Shown here piece by piece: positions 11,546 to 21,783 of a stretch of DNA of 64,000 bases. The notes below the pieces were generated by a model. The model made no database searches. It was not told where the DNA came from and worked only from the letters and a program-made list of their open reading frames with translations. The stretch comes from Chondrus crispus (taxonomy: Eukaryota > Rhodophyta > Florideophyceae > Gigartinales > Gigartinaceae): the NCBI RefSeq assembly GCF_000350225.1, contig NW_005178827.1:176666-240665 (forward strand), in the 5' to 3' direction. The number at the start of each line of letters is the position of its first letter. The first letter of the stretch is position 1. The position numbers and the translations under genes are program-made.

Positions 11546-12825
11546 GGCGCAAGATGGGGGATGCCAAATCAGGAAGCAGAAATGAGGGAACGTGAGCCGT
11601 TGTCTACAAATCGGGGACGACTGCGCAAAATTAGTCACGCGCACTCGCATAGAAGGTTCATCCGCTTCTTCACCCCGACGGAGAAAACTAGTCAATGTAC
11701 AATTTTTATTTGAGGGTGAAACCCGACTCCGCGACACGACGCCAACCGCCACACTTGAAACCGCTGACGAAAGGCTGGTTCAAGGAACTTTTTACAGGGC
11801 AACTGCTGGCGGGATCAAGATCGACGCGTCACATAGGCTCAATATGATCCGTGATGCCGATGGACATCTCTTGTCTGACCGAAGCGATAGGGGCTGAGAG
11901 GAGATCGCATGACGAGTTGGTGAAGCGTGAGAGGGCGGCGAGCGTGGAGTAGCAACGTGGGAGAGAGCGGATTGTGTGGATTTTGTGGAAGCCCACGCGA
12001 GGGAAGGAGCAGACGACCTGGGAGCATCAAGGGATTTTATTCGGGGAAGGCGGTGTAACCACCGGAGACCGCCGTGAAAGAAACGAGTGAGGTCTTTTCC
12101 CAAGGGACAGCGACAACTGGACATTTTCCACCGCTGCACGTCCACTCCAAATTGTTCGAAAAGTCTGTTTCTAAGGGGGTGCCCGTGAAAATGACGGATA
12201 GCTACAAGGGTGGAGACAGCGAAGCACCCGATTGAGAAAGAGCGCGTCACTTTTCAAGTCTTCAAACGAAGACGCAGTACCCTGCGACCAGAGCGAAGAA
12301 GTTGCGATTGGCACTGACGAGGACGATGACTTTTCTAAGGCTACCAAATTCTCATGATCCTTTTTCCTCAAGGACACGGTTGTAGAATGATGCTCCAGCT
12401 CCCTCGCCACCGGTACGCCGATAGTGGCGTTACCTGATATCAATTTCATTTGGATGTTTGAACGGGAAGAGGCCCTTTCCCGATCACGAGACGAGGCGCA
12501 TCCGTCGTGGGTTCCTCGCCGTTCATGGCAAGCCAAGGAGGAGATAATAAGGGTCGGAGAACAACGTCGCGCGGGGTGTGTCCTCACGTTATGGATAGCG
12601 CCAGGCGGAGGTTGGATCGACGGCCACGGGGAAGAGTGGCGTCGACTGAAAGATAACTCCTAGTGAGAACGGGGATTCTATCGCACTGACGGTTCTGGCG
12701 TTTGAGGCCAAACGGAGAAACTTTGTTTAAGATTTTTGCGGGTTGGCGCGTCAACCAGCACATATCCTTTCACAACTTCTCAGGTATTTCCTGCCCGCTC
12801 GATGGAGATTGAGGACAGCCGTCGG

Positions 12826-14336
12826 CTACAGTACGCCCGAACAGGGAAAAGAGGAGGTAAGCGAGGAATCTGAAGAGGTAAAAAGGGCGCATGAAAAGTG
12901 GGGGGAAATTGCCAAGGATAAAGAGGAGGGAGTGAAGAGATGGAAACATTGGGGAATCAGGAAAGGGAGAATTGAAAGTGCAAAAGAGGAGGAAGTTGGT
13001 GAAAAGAGGGGTACGACGGCAGTGACGGGACGCAGAAAAAAAAGAAGAGGAGGAAGTTGGAAATAACGGGGGATTTGCAGGTGGGTTCTTTTTATCGCCC
13101 AAAGGTCGTACGATAAAGTCGCTAGTCGACTATAATGCGGGCAGGATGGGAAAAGAAGGACAAGTCGCAAGGGAGTGCTGTGGCCGCCGTCCCAACGAGA
13201 CCATGCCCCAAGGGATTTTCCCTTTGGAAGGGAGGTGACAAGCCGAGCTAGAACTCGCAAGTCGTCCACGGACGCCCCCTGGAGAGCTTCTCCCTCCACA
13301 CCATGAGCCATGAGAAGGCGATGGTAAACGGCGGCAGCAGAGGTGTTTTCTTTGGGAATTGTAGATGATGGAGGGCCCGAGGTAGGGGCGAGGAGCGGAC
13401 CCTCAGGTGAAGGGGGAGCTGGACGTGGGGTCGGATCCCCGGACGACGGAGGGGCTTCCTGGATTGAAATGGTTCCCGTACCTCGTATTGACTCCACCAG
13501 GACAGGGTTCGTTGGTATCGATTGGTGTAGTGCTGTCTGGAAATTTCACGAGCCTCAATCATCTGGTACGCCACGAAGTACCCAGTGTCGGATCGGACCC
13601 GACGTTCAAAGCGTACAGTATTTTGGAAAAAGAAAATACCGTCGCGCTTCGTATGGCGAAAGTTTGTGGGAAGAATGGCTTGGGTCCAAAACATGGCGTC
13701 GGTCGTGACGGTGCGTCGGTTGCGCCACAGTCGGTCCGCCTCGGACACGGGGTCACCGTAGGTGCAGTCGATGAGGTTGTAGAGGTAGAGCCGTTCCCTC
13801 TCCGTACGACACTGCCAAGTGTCGCAGTGGTAACATGAAGGTATGAGGGCGTCGGCCATAGGAATCTCGATCCGAGTGAGCACAGCGTCCATGAAGCGCA
13901 GGGATAAGGAGGAGCGACCGCGCGGGGAGGAGTGACGTAGGATGGAGGTGGGTATAGCGATGCGGGCGCGCCAGTCAAAGGTGTGAATGGCCTGCAAAGG
14001 GAGGTTACCGGGCAACATGCCCGCATCATCGGCGAAATTATTTTTGATGCCGTCGAGGTCGCGGACGCCCACAGAGGAGAACCATTGAGCAGAAGCAAAC
14101 AGGGCTGCGTTATCACGCATGGTTTTGTTCTGCAGCTCCTCGAGCGAAGGATGACGGCGGGCTACCCAAGAGGAATGGTAGCCCGGATGGAAGGCCGGCT
14201 CGGCGGGGATGGTAACAGGGGGTAGACGGGGTATGGAAGGAAGACCCCGGGGCACTTCGAACTTGCGAGGAAAGCCAACACCCGGACGTCTACGGGTGGC
14301 ACTATCGTCCGAATGTTCCGATGGAGAAGGAAGCAT
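12826..14336 (-). pseudogene. Antisense ORF of Gypsy-A (frameshifted)
   Basis: Runs opposite to gag-pol and starts 155 bases inside the 3' LTR. From 14336 one frame stays open for 362 codons with protein-like composition (for example SCYHCDTWQC and FFFQNTVRFERR). Near 13480 the convincing frame changes to one containing AAAVYHRLLMAHGVEGEAL and SVDDLRVLARLV, so a frameshift is likely; past about 13190 the sequence no longer looks coding. No known domain is recognised: no RT, integrase or transmembrane envelope-like segment. Gypsy-B has an antisense frame at the equivalent place. I see no sequence similarity between the two, so only position is shared. It could be a captured host gene or a transposon accessory protein. 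Confidence 0.5.
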
Positions 14337-14480
14337 GGTGTTTTCGTCTTACCCTTGCTAGAACGCCGCGCAGAGTGATTGATGACCGGGAAACACGGTC
14401 AGCAGCGGCAGGAGATTATACGATGGCTGGGCGTTGCGCAAGGGCGCTCAGAAGGGGGATATGTAGTGCAATACGCACCT

Positions 14481-14491
14481 GAAAAGGGGGG
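14481..14491 (+). other. Polypurine tract of Gypsy-A
   Basis: GAAAAGGGGGG lies directly before TG, the expected start of the 3' LTR; it would prime plus-strand DNA synthesis. A second purine run (ATGATGGGG, before TATGACAAG) lies 20 bases downstream and is the alternative. Confidence 0.55.
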
Positions 14492-15398
14492 TGAAAAGAA
14501 ATGAAAATGATGGGGTATGACAAGCAAAAGTGGAAATCATTTCACTTTATTATTTTAATTATTAATTTTAATTAGTTGCATATTAGTTATTTAACATTAG
14601 ATTAGATCTAGGATCTAGCGCCGAGAGCTACTGTAGTGGCTCCGGCGGGGCGATATATACCTTAGCCCTCTGACCACCAAGTCAGTAAAGGTAACCCGAG
14701 TTGCCAGAGTCTGATTTCGGCTTGGTTGAAGTCCGTCTTTTACAAGACGTTCCCTTCAACTACAGATTAATTTATCCTTTGCGCTCGGGGGTCCCCTTTT
14801 TCCTTACCAGTTTTCCTTTATTTCCCTATCCTAATTTCCCTTAATCTTGAGTTGGTCCCACCTTGTAGGATTGCGGTCCGCAACGTGACGTCATTTGCCA
14901 TCGGGCTTCTGTGTTAGTGCACCAGTGGTGCTTTTCTCAGTGTTGGTTCCATCGGAATCTGGTTGCGACCGATCCGTTGTTGGTACTTTGCCATCGGGCA
15001 GTACGACGGTGTAGCGCTGCTACGTTTTCTTCTTTCCCGACGGGCTACGTTGCGACGTCCCCGTCGAAGACCTTATCAAGGGTATAAGGTGTACAAGGCG
15101 CTCTTCGAGCATTGGATTTACGACCCATCGGACCAGGTTTACCTAAACACCCCTCTGAACTCGTCGAGCAGTTGCCTTTACAAGTCTCTACCACCATTTA
15201 CCGATCCCGGGCTGGGCCCTTCTCTTTGCCCCCCCTATCAGGGATCCGAGCTACTGCGGGCCGCAAACCTGCTTAAAGAGGACAGGGAGCTTCGAACACT
15301 CCGTAGCGCTGTGCCGTTGGCAGTTGTTGTTTTTGTTGCTGTTGTTTGTGTTGGACCGTCGGACCTTGGTCTCTGCCTAACAGGCGCATTGCACTACA
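14492..15398 (+). repeat. 3' LTR of Gypsy-A
   Basis: About 907 bp from TGAAAAG to CACTACA. The right end is fixed by comparison with the 5' remnant and by the abrupt resumption of an adenylation-domain frame at 15399. The left end is inferred from the purine tract and TG start, because the matching part of the 5' LTR is lost. The expected 5-bp target copy on the right is ACCGG (15399-15403). Confidence 0.7.
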
Positions 15399-15830
15399 AC
15401 CGGTTGTGCCAGAGGTGAAAATGATGTAGCACCGGGGCGAGGGACGCACTGGTCGCGACAGCGGGGGCTCTGCAGTTGGGAGTGTTGCGTCACGCATGAC
15501 GCTGCCGATAGGGATGATGGAGACGTGCGGAGGGAATTCCTGCAGCTTTTCGGGGAGGTCATCCATTTTGAGAACGACCCTAGCGCTCGTTGCGTCAGCA
15601 ACTTTGAAGAGCTGGGTGTCTGGGGCGAGAACGACGTGCTGCCGCACGTAACAAGCGCCAACCTTGAGTGAGGCGATGATGCCGACGATCATCTGGACGC
15701 TGCTCTTGAGAAAGAAGCAGACAGCATCGCCGTTAAAGACGCCTCACTCTTGCATGAGGAAGGTGAGCTAGTTGACTTGTGCGTTCAACAGAGTGACGGC
15801 GAGGGTTGATAGCAAGAGTCCGAAGCAATT
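15399..15830 (-). pseudogene. AMP-binding (adenylation) domain pseudogene fragment
   Basis: Reading the minus strand toward lower coordinates, the frame gives the layout of the ANL superfamily (acyl-CoA synthetases and NRPS adenylation domains): IIASLKVGACYV (core A2-like), ARVVLKMDD, then YIIFTSGTTG, the phosphate-binding core A3 motif. The Gypsy-A LTR begins immediately after that motif, so the rest of the enzyme is missing here. Upstream in the same frame are stops at 15768-15770 (TAG) and 15745-15747 (TGA). The enzyme would activate a carboxylic acid as its adenylate; substrate cannot be told from this part. Both the stops and the insertion make it dead. Confidence 0.75.
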
Positions 15831-15889
15831 CAACCAATTCTGGCACGGCGTCCACCACGTTATTAGATAAAAAATGCCGCCTTCTGACA

Positions 15890-17040
15890 CGACATACGCA
15901 GCAGCACAAACCTCTCCAGTTTTGTAATCGGCGCTTTCCACACATGATCACCTGGTATTGGACACAAATGCAATTAAATGAACAGACCCCACGCTCCTGC
16001 GTCAAGCAGGAGTGGGCGCCGGAGCATCCCAGATCCAACCCGCACGCATCTCCCGTTAAGCTTACACCAGGGCTATTTCGCACATCCCTATGCCCAAACT
16101 ATCTCACGAATTCTTTTGAAAAGCAGAAAGGACCATCCAGGCCTTCCAAAATCGCGCACACTTCCCCCGTAACGCACTCAGTGCTTGATGAACATATTTG
16201 TGGCACGGGGGGCAAGCAAAAACGTGTATCGCCCAACGAGCAGTCATCGCCTTCGCAGGGTCGGTCTTCCTGGCAGTCAGAAGAATCGAAGCAAGAATCG
16301 GCTGTCAGACCACCTGTCGGCGGTAAGGGCGCCACAAAAACCTTACCAGGAGACTATTCAGGAACAAGCGAGATTTCCCCCATTACTTCTAAGAACTCAC
16401 CAAAATTCTCGACAAGTTCAGCAGAAAGACTCGTCATCTCGTGATACCGAGGCGCAAACTTCTCGTGGCACGCACTCTTCATGTGCATGTGCAAACTTTG
16501 CACACTTTTGCGGAGTATTTTAAATGCAGCTTTGCTCTGCAAAGCTGCAGTTGAAATACACTGCAAAAGCAGTCGGTTTCTCCATCGCAGCGCGAACTGG
16601 TTACCCCACGACACTTTCTATCCCCTTGGCAATCGAAGTCAGATTCGCATGGATCGCCGGTAAAGCCACCAGAGGTAGAGGTTGGACCAGTCGGCTCAGC
16701 CGGCGCCGAGGGATTGGGCATGTCGTCATCGAAAAATAAAAGGTCCAATTCTTCAACGATGCGGGGGAAGGCAGATAGGTTCGATATCATTAGCGATCGA
16801 GGCGCACAGCTCGCCCTCGGGGCAATCCGCGGTTGTTGTGCAGACGAGTAGGCCCGCTGGTGGGGTATGGTAGCAAGTTTCGAGAAGACCTGAGCCCCGG
16901 TTTGTCTCGATGTCAACGCAAGTTCTCGGAAAGCTGCATGCTGAGTTTTCCTGACAAGTATCCAAAGTCAGTGGCGCGGGAGAGTCAATGGAAGCCCGAG
17001 AGAAGTGTCGCGCGGCCGGGACGGAGGAATCGAATTGCAA
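15890..17040 (-). pseudogene. Cys-rich repeat protein, broken
   Basis: Several minus-strand frames in succession carry a repeated pattern C-x5-C-x5-C: CQENSACSFPRTC, CTTTADCPEGELC, CESDFDCQGDRKC, CFDSSDCQEDRPC, CSSSTECVTGEVC and CGLDLGCSGAHSC. Linkers are rich in Pro, Thr and Gly. This is the composition of a secreted, disulphide-bonded modular protein, though no signal peptide can be assigned. The frame changes at least twice, and a foldback element at 16503-16571 sits within it. The repeats do not match EGF or other domains I can name. It could also be exons of a gene with short introns, but no convincing splice sites were found. Confidence 0.6.
16503..16571. repeat. Small foldback element inside the Cys-rich gene
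   Basis: Arms 16503-16535 and 16539-16571 are inverted copies with about six mismatches over 33 bp and a TCT loop; the innermost 11 bp (TGCAGCTTTGC) are exact. The Cys-rich frame loses its pattern here and reads LCRAKLHLKYSAKVC instead, so the repeat interrupts the gene. Confidence 0.7.
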
Positions 17041-18960
17041 GACTCGTGAAGGTGGGACGCGTTGGTCGGGTACTCTGCGAGGTTCTATTATCGGCTAGTC
17101 GACATGATTCATGACATGCTTGCGGCTTGCGATGAACGTATGAAGCGCAAGTTAGGACAGCCGTCATGAGGTGGGCGACTTTTTGCCGACAGTCGCGGAC
17201 TTTTTGCAAACATTCGACTGCAACACTCGTCTGCCCTTTCTTCACGGCCTCTACAAACATATGCAAGGACTCGTGGTCAACAACCGACCCACTTTGCCAG
17301 GTCCTAACCGCTTCAGTCATATCCTGCACCCCATTCACTGTTGCTGCATGGGCAGCTTTCAACTCCTCCGCTTTGCTATTGAGTTGTTCCTCTTTGGTAT
17401 CCCCGGCGGCAACACCACCGCTCTTTCTTGAGCGCATGAGCTCGTACAAATGTCCGTCTGGTTAGATGAAAAGCGCGCGATTTATGGCAGATCGCACAAG
17501 CATGGAGCCCGGTCGCAAGTGAAACGCAGCTATTCCTTTCACATCCAGGGGCCTATGAAGCTAGAGGACGTTGAGACGAGGAGCCAGGATGGCCAACAAC
17601 GGACCTTCGTGAGCAATCCAGGCAACGTGGGCGTCTCAGTATCCCTTCAGCTCTCGCAGCACGCACAAGTCTCTTGAATCCTGGACGAAAATCCGACTTA
17701 ATGTGTGCGACGTGGCCAACAAAGAGCAAGGGAGAGGTGCAGCAGCAATTCGCTCAACCACTTTAGCGTCATGGGGCAGTTTGGCAGCAAGTGCTACCTC
17801 TTCCCCAGCAAAATGACTTCGTTGTGGTGAAAATGCGTTTTTGGAGTTGCTCTGGTCTAATGCAGTCTCTGTGAGTGCGATATGGTCTCCATAAAGCACT
17901 GAGTCGCTTAACGGTCGCCAGTTTTGGGATTGCAAGCCATATGACGCAGCAATATCGTTGATGTCGATGGATTTGCGACTGCGAGACAAAACGGCATTGA
18001 CCGATTTTCGAGTAGAATGGCGGATATCACAAAGGTTGATTGATGCATTATCGGGGGTGTTGTCATTTTCCCATGAAATGATAAAGCGGGCAGCGCCTGT
18101 GACCGCATTTCTTTCTTCTTCGGTGGGGTTTGGGGTAGTTTGTTCGCCGGTCATGCGTGAGAAAAGGAACCCTTTCGCGACAGAGAACTTGGAGGAAGCA
18201 GTCCGTTTGGCGACATCACGGGCATTGCCTGGCCTGGGGGCAGGTCGAGATCGCAAATAGAATCTGGATCTGTTGAGCAATCTGCGACATCAAGAACAGC
18301 GTGCTAAATGTTTGTGTTCCAGCCTGTCCACCCCGCCCCGCGAAGATCGACGAATGAGGGGCTTTCGCGGGAGGCAATAAGACCCAACTCCGACGGCGGG
18401 AATTGGACAACGGTTCCGCCCCAGCCGACTATGGCGACTAGAGCGGCGTTGGAGGAAAGCGAAAGGTAGACCGGGGCGAGTGGAGCTAGCTGCAGAGGCG
18501 GATAGAGACAGAGGCGACGGATGGGGAGATCGGGGCCAGGTCGTGTGATAAATAGTGGCTCGCAGGTGAGTGTGGAGAAGAGGGCGACATAGCCAGTAGC
18601 GGAACCGATTCATACGTACGTAGTTGGGGCGTCAGATTCTGCTAGACAAAGAGAAAAGAAGTAGACCGAGGTAGCAATGGCGGGATTTATGTCGACGGAT
18701 AAAAACAGCGAAACACACGAAGGGCGCGTGTTGAGGGAAACGAGAGTGATGCAGCCTTCATCGCGTGGCACGAAGGCAATGTGTGAAGCATTGTCTGACA
18801 CGGACACGACGTGCACTGCAGAGACCTAGGGCGGAGGCGGAGCCTCGTTGATGGAGGTGGATGGGGGAATTTGTGAGGTAAGCCGCCAGGTACAGGTCTA
18901 CTTTGGTGCGGCAGAGGAGCGGGGGATGTGCAGTTGATGCGCTTGCGAGACCGTGGAGGT
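16985..18960 (-). pseudogene. Rab3GAP regulatory subunit (RAB3GAP2-like) pseudogene
   Basis: Rab3GAP2 is the non-catalytic partner of a Rab GTPase-activating and exchange complex in membrane traffic. Minus-strand fragments follow the order of its N-terminal domain: VSVSDNASHIAFVPRDEG, then IGSATGYVALFSTL, SLSSNAALVAIVGWGG, DINDIAASYG, and LKGY-stop-DAHVAWI, which corresponds to the family hallmark WKGYRDAQ..WI with Arg replaced by TGA. Then come LAILAPR and PDGHLYELMRSRKSGG with a helical tail. Lesions seen: TAG near 18829, frame changes near 18612 and 18300, TGA 17636-17638, TAG near 17560 and TAA 17462-17464. Several stops are what C-to-T change of CGA or CAG codons would give. The family call rests on the hallmark and segment order; no search could be run. 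Confidence 0.6.
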
Positions 18961-18999
18961 GGAGAAGGAGGCGCGGTGGCGGAGACGGAAAGTCATGAC

Positions 19000-19769
19000 G
19001 TGGAGCGGAGTGACGTGTGCCGGTGAAAGAGGGAGGGAGGGACTCCCTCCTTATTGCCGTGATTCGATCTTCGACTTTCGAAGTCCGACTCGAGATTCAG
19101 GTTTGGATCAGACTGGACCACCGGCAGTGCCGGTCCGGCACAGGACCATCTCACTGGGGCTGCCTTTCGGACATATGGGATCTAGTGAAATTCCGCTGGG
19201 TCCGGTATCCGTATATCATGAATATCCGTGCCGCAGAGACTCAGAGCGCTTAACACCTTGCATGCATCTTTTCAAGCATGCCATGAAGAAGCTTCGAGGC
19301 TAATGGGCAAGGAGACACTGCATGGAGATGGGCTACAGGGACCCTCAAAAGGCATGGGGGATCTCGATTTCGATGGTTGATCGCGATTATCGGTGGATCG
19401 CCTGAAGAAGGCCGAAGCGGTAATTTTTTCATTTTGCAGCATTATCTGGCAGTTTTTGCGCGCAATTGCGCGCAAAAACATGATTTACTGAAATCGAGAT
19501 CGAGACACCCTTCCACTTTTACTTCGCGGGAATTGTGGGAGAGGAGAGCCAGAGAACAACTAGCGAGGCCCGGCCAGTAGATATACTCTGTAAATGCAGA
19601 CTTCGTGCGTAATTAACGACATATTGCTGAAAGATTGAGTCGTTACCGAAAACACCAGATTGCTACGTATAGCTGGATAAATTTCAAATTTATTCTGCAT
19701 TTTTGATGAAAACGTGTGTACTCAATTTTGACTTGATGATTACAGTACTACAAAAAATGTACCCAAATA
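19000..19769. other. Intergenic stretch with a 28-bp palindrome
   Basis: No gene is recognised. Bases 19452-19479 form a perfect 28-bp palindrome with the core GCGCGCAATTGCGCGC. From about 19600 the sequence becomes AT-rich toward the transposase gene that follows. Confidence 0.6.
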
Positions 19770-21094
19770 TTAATCAAAGATAGAATCATAACGATCACTG
19801 TCTCTGTCGGCCGTGTACAGCTCTAACCCAAGACGAAGGCGGCGCTTCGCACCGTATTTCTCCTGCGCACGCCTCCTCTTCTGTACTGTATCCTCCCCAA
19901 TCGCGTATTGCCTATTTTTAACCTGATTGTGACGGTCAAAATCAGCAGCACGGAGCGGATGCCACTTGACATGGAGATTTGTCAGGCTGATACACAAGCG
20001 GAAAATCTTATCATAACTTTTCTCAGCCCACCTGTATTTGCTTGATAAAATATTCCAGTTTGTGCACAATCTCCCGAAGAAATTTTCCACAATTATTCGA
20101 TCTGACGAAATCTTCTTGTTTTGAGCCTCATCTTCTAACGTCAAGTGTCCGTTCACGGGTTTGCGCCTTGGTATGACAGATCGCAAAACTCACTTGAGCC
20201 CTGATAGCCCTTATCAGCCAATAGTCCCCAGGTATTATCATACTTTTCACATAATATGCCAACGTCTGCAATGTCCATCTCGCCTTCCTTCTTAGACATA
20301 GCATCAATGTGAAAATCTTCCATTTTTCTCATAATGTCGATGTCAGCAACGGAGCCCGGATAATGATCTGAGCATCCAATAGCCAGTCCGTTTAGTAACA
20401 CGGAGACCTCCACCTTATAACCGTACAGCTTATGCTTTCCGCTAAATTACTTCTTTCCCTCTTCCATAGATCCACTTGGTCTGAAAGCTTGCTGAAAAGT
20501 AACATCTGTAGCATAACGACAAAACTTAAATGTCTTAAACGTCTTTTGTGTCTGTAGCATCCTTGTCATTGGCCAAGACTCCCCCGTGTTAAGCACTAAA
20601 GTCTCATATAGTTCTTCGAAAACTACATCAATAAACTTCATAACTGTGGGCTCAAACTTAGGACCACTCACACCAAACAGGCTTCCCAAGTAGTCCTATT
20701 GCCCATCGTGTTTAAGTGCTGTCGAAGTGAACAACAAAACATCCTTGCCACTAAACTGTGACTTTCGTCCTCGCCCCACATTCCAGTTAGTTGTGACGTG
20801 GTCTTGCAAGAGAAGCCAAAGCTTTCCAAACTCATTTACATCGAAGTTTGACATTTGCACGATCGCCTCAGATCCTCCTGTGTTGTAAAATTTATCAAAC
20901 ACAGGAGAGCTGGACGTGCATTCGTCATCAGAGTCTTCTTTTGTGGGGTCGATGTCGTATTCGTCAATTTCTGTCTCGCGTTGAACAGCTGCATCGGCAA
21001 GCAGTCTCAGTGCGTTATTAACGTCGACATGCTCCGCTAAAGGAGCATTGGGAGGTGTAAGACGGGCACGGGAGCGACTGGGAGAAACCGGCAT
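19770..21094 (-). pseudogene. DDE_Tnp_4-type transposase, copy 1 (dead)
   Basis: Cut-and-paste transposase of the DDE superfamily. Catalytic blocks in order: YATDVTFQ (first Asp), GKHKLYGYKVEVSV with GSVAD, LLADKGYQG (second Asp) and SSDRIIVENFFGRL (Glu). The N-terminus reads NNALRLLADAAVQRE and contains NVGRGRKS. Lesions: TAG 20696-20698 where the sister copy has Trp, TAA at about 20447-20449, and a frameshift near 20170 between the second Asp and the Glu. Intronless. The sister copy lies upstream at 21784-22855 in the same direction. Terminal inverted repeats were looked for and not found. Confidence 0.8.
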
Positions 21095-21783
21095 AGTGTG
21101 AGAAGAAAAGGAGCTAAATTGGTCTGGTGATAGCGCTGGGACAGAATTTGTGCACAGTTAATGCGCAATGTTGAAGTGAATTCGGTGGGAAATGTGTCTT
21201 ATGAGCGTTTGGCGTGGCAATGCGCAAAGGGGCGGGGTTGTGTAAAAAAATTTAAAATTCTGCATTTCGACGCTGTTTATGATAATTGATACTGTATTGT
21301 GTAATCGCTCTGTCTTTACGTAAAGTTGATGTGTTTTTCGTAAATGCAGCCATTCTTTGTTTATGTGGTCATGATCTCTACAGTAAAACACATCCGGAAA
21401 TATGAGGCTCCCACATTAACATGTGGATATTTCTCAAAGACTTAGGAGTTACCAATAGTATTTGGTAGTTACTGTGTGCACCAAACAATTCCGCAAATAC
21501 GTGGGGTATTCCAGGAATATCCCATATGCTAATAATGAAAGCGAATTTACTAAAGCGATGATGCTTTGCGTATAACAGCATGCTAACACACTATTTACTC
21601 TGGGCTTTCAGTAGTTTGATTTGCGCGGAACCTCATATCAACACGTCTACGCCTTTTCTCACGATAGTTGGTCTGTACGCGTCTGCGTTTTTCGATTTGA
21701 GTTGTACCAATCTTGTACCAACGATTGGTAATCTTATGGTACAGACGTCCGTCATCTGCTCTAAGGGGATTCCACCGAATATG
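21095..21783. other. Spacer between two transposase copies
   Basis: AT-rich, with only short frames on both strands. It should contain the 5' end of copy 1 and the 3' end of copy 2; no clear terminal repeats or target duplications are seen. Confidence 0.5.

Larger units (their letters stand above)
9232..12825 (+). other. Gypsy-A 3' internal region, no clear gene
   Basis: About 3.6 kb between pol and the antisense frame. Short frames are present on both strands, none with recognisable motifs. It contains a tRNA-like sequence (10297-10394) and a duplicated module with pyrimidine-rich tracts (9890-10110 and 11312-11545). Long non-coding 3' regions are typical of large Gypsy elements. Confidence 0.5.
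2018..15398 (+). mobile_element. Gypsy-A: degenerate chromovirus-like LTR retrotransposon
   Basis: The parts in order are a truncated 5' LTR, tRNA primer site, gag, pol (protease, RT, RNase H, integrase, chromodomain), a roughly 5-kb 3' region with an antisense frame, a purine tract and a 3' LTR. The 5' LTR remnant (2018-2309) matches 15110-15398 with about nine substitutions and small indels, roughly 97% identity. Upstream of 2018 the match breaks, but the 12-mer TGGTACTTTGCC at 1998-2009 also occurs in the 3' LTR at 14979-14990, so about 100 bp may have been deleted from the 5' LTR. At least seven stops or frameshifts in gag-pol make this copy non-autonomous. It is old compared with Gypsy-B. 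Confidence 0.9.

Noticed and set aside
12743-13102. Gene on either strand near 12.9 kb
   Set aside because: Lys/Glu-rich on one strand and Phe/Pro/Ser-rich on the other, as expected of purine-rich low-complexity DNA.
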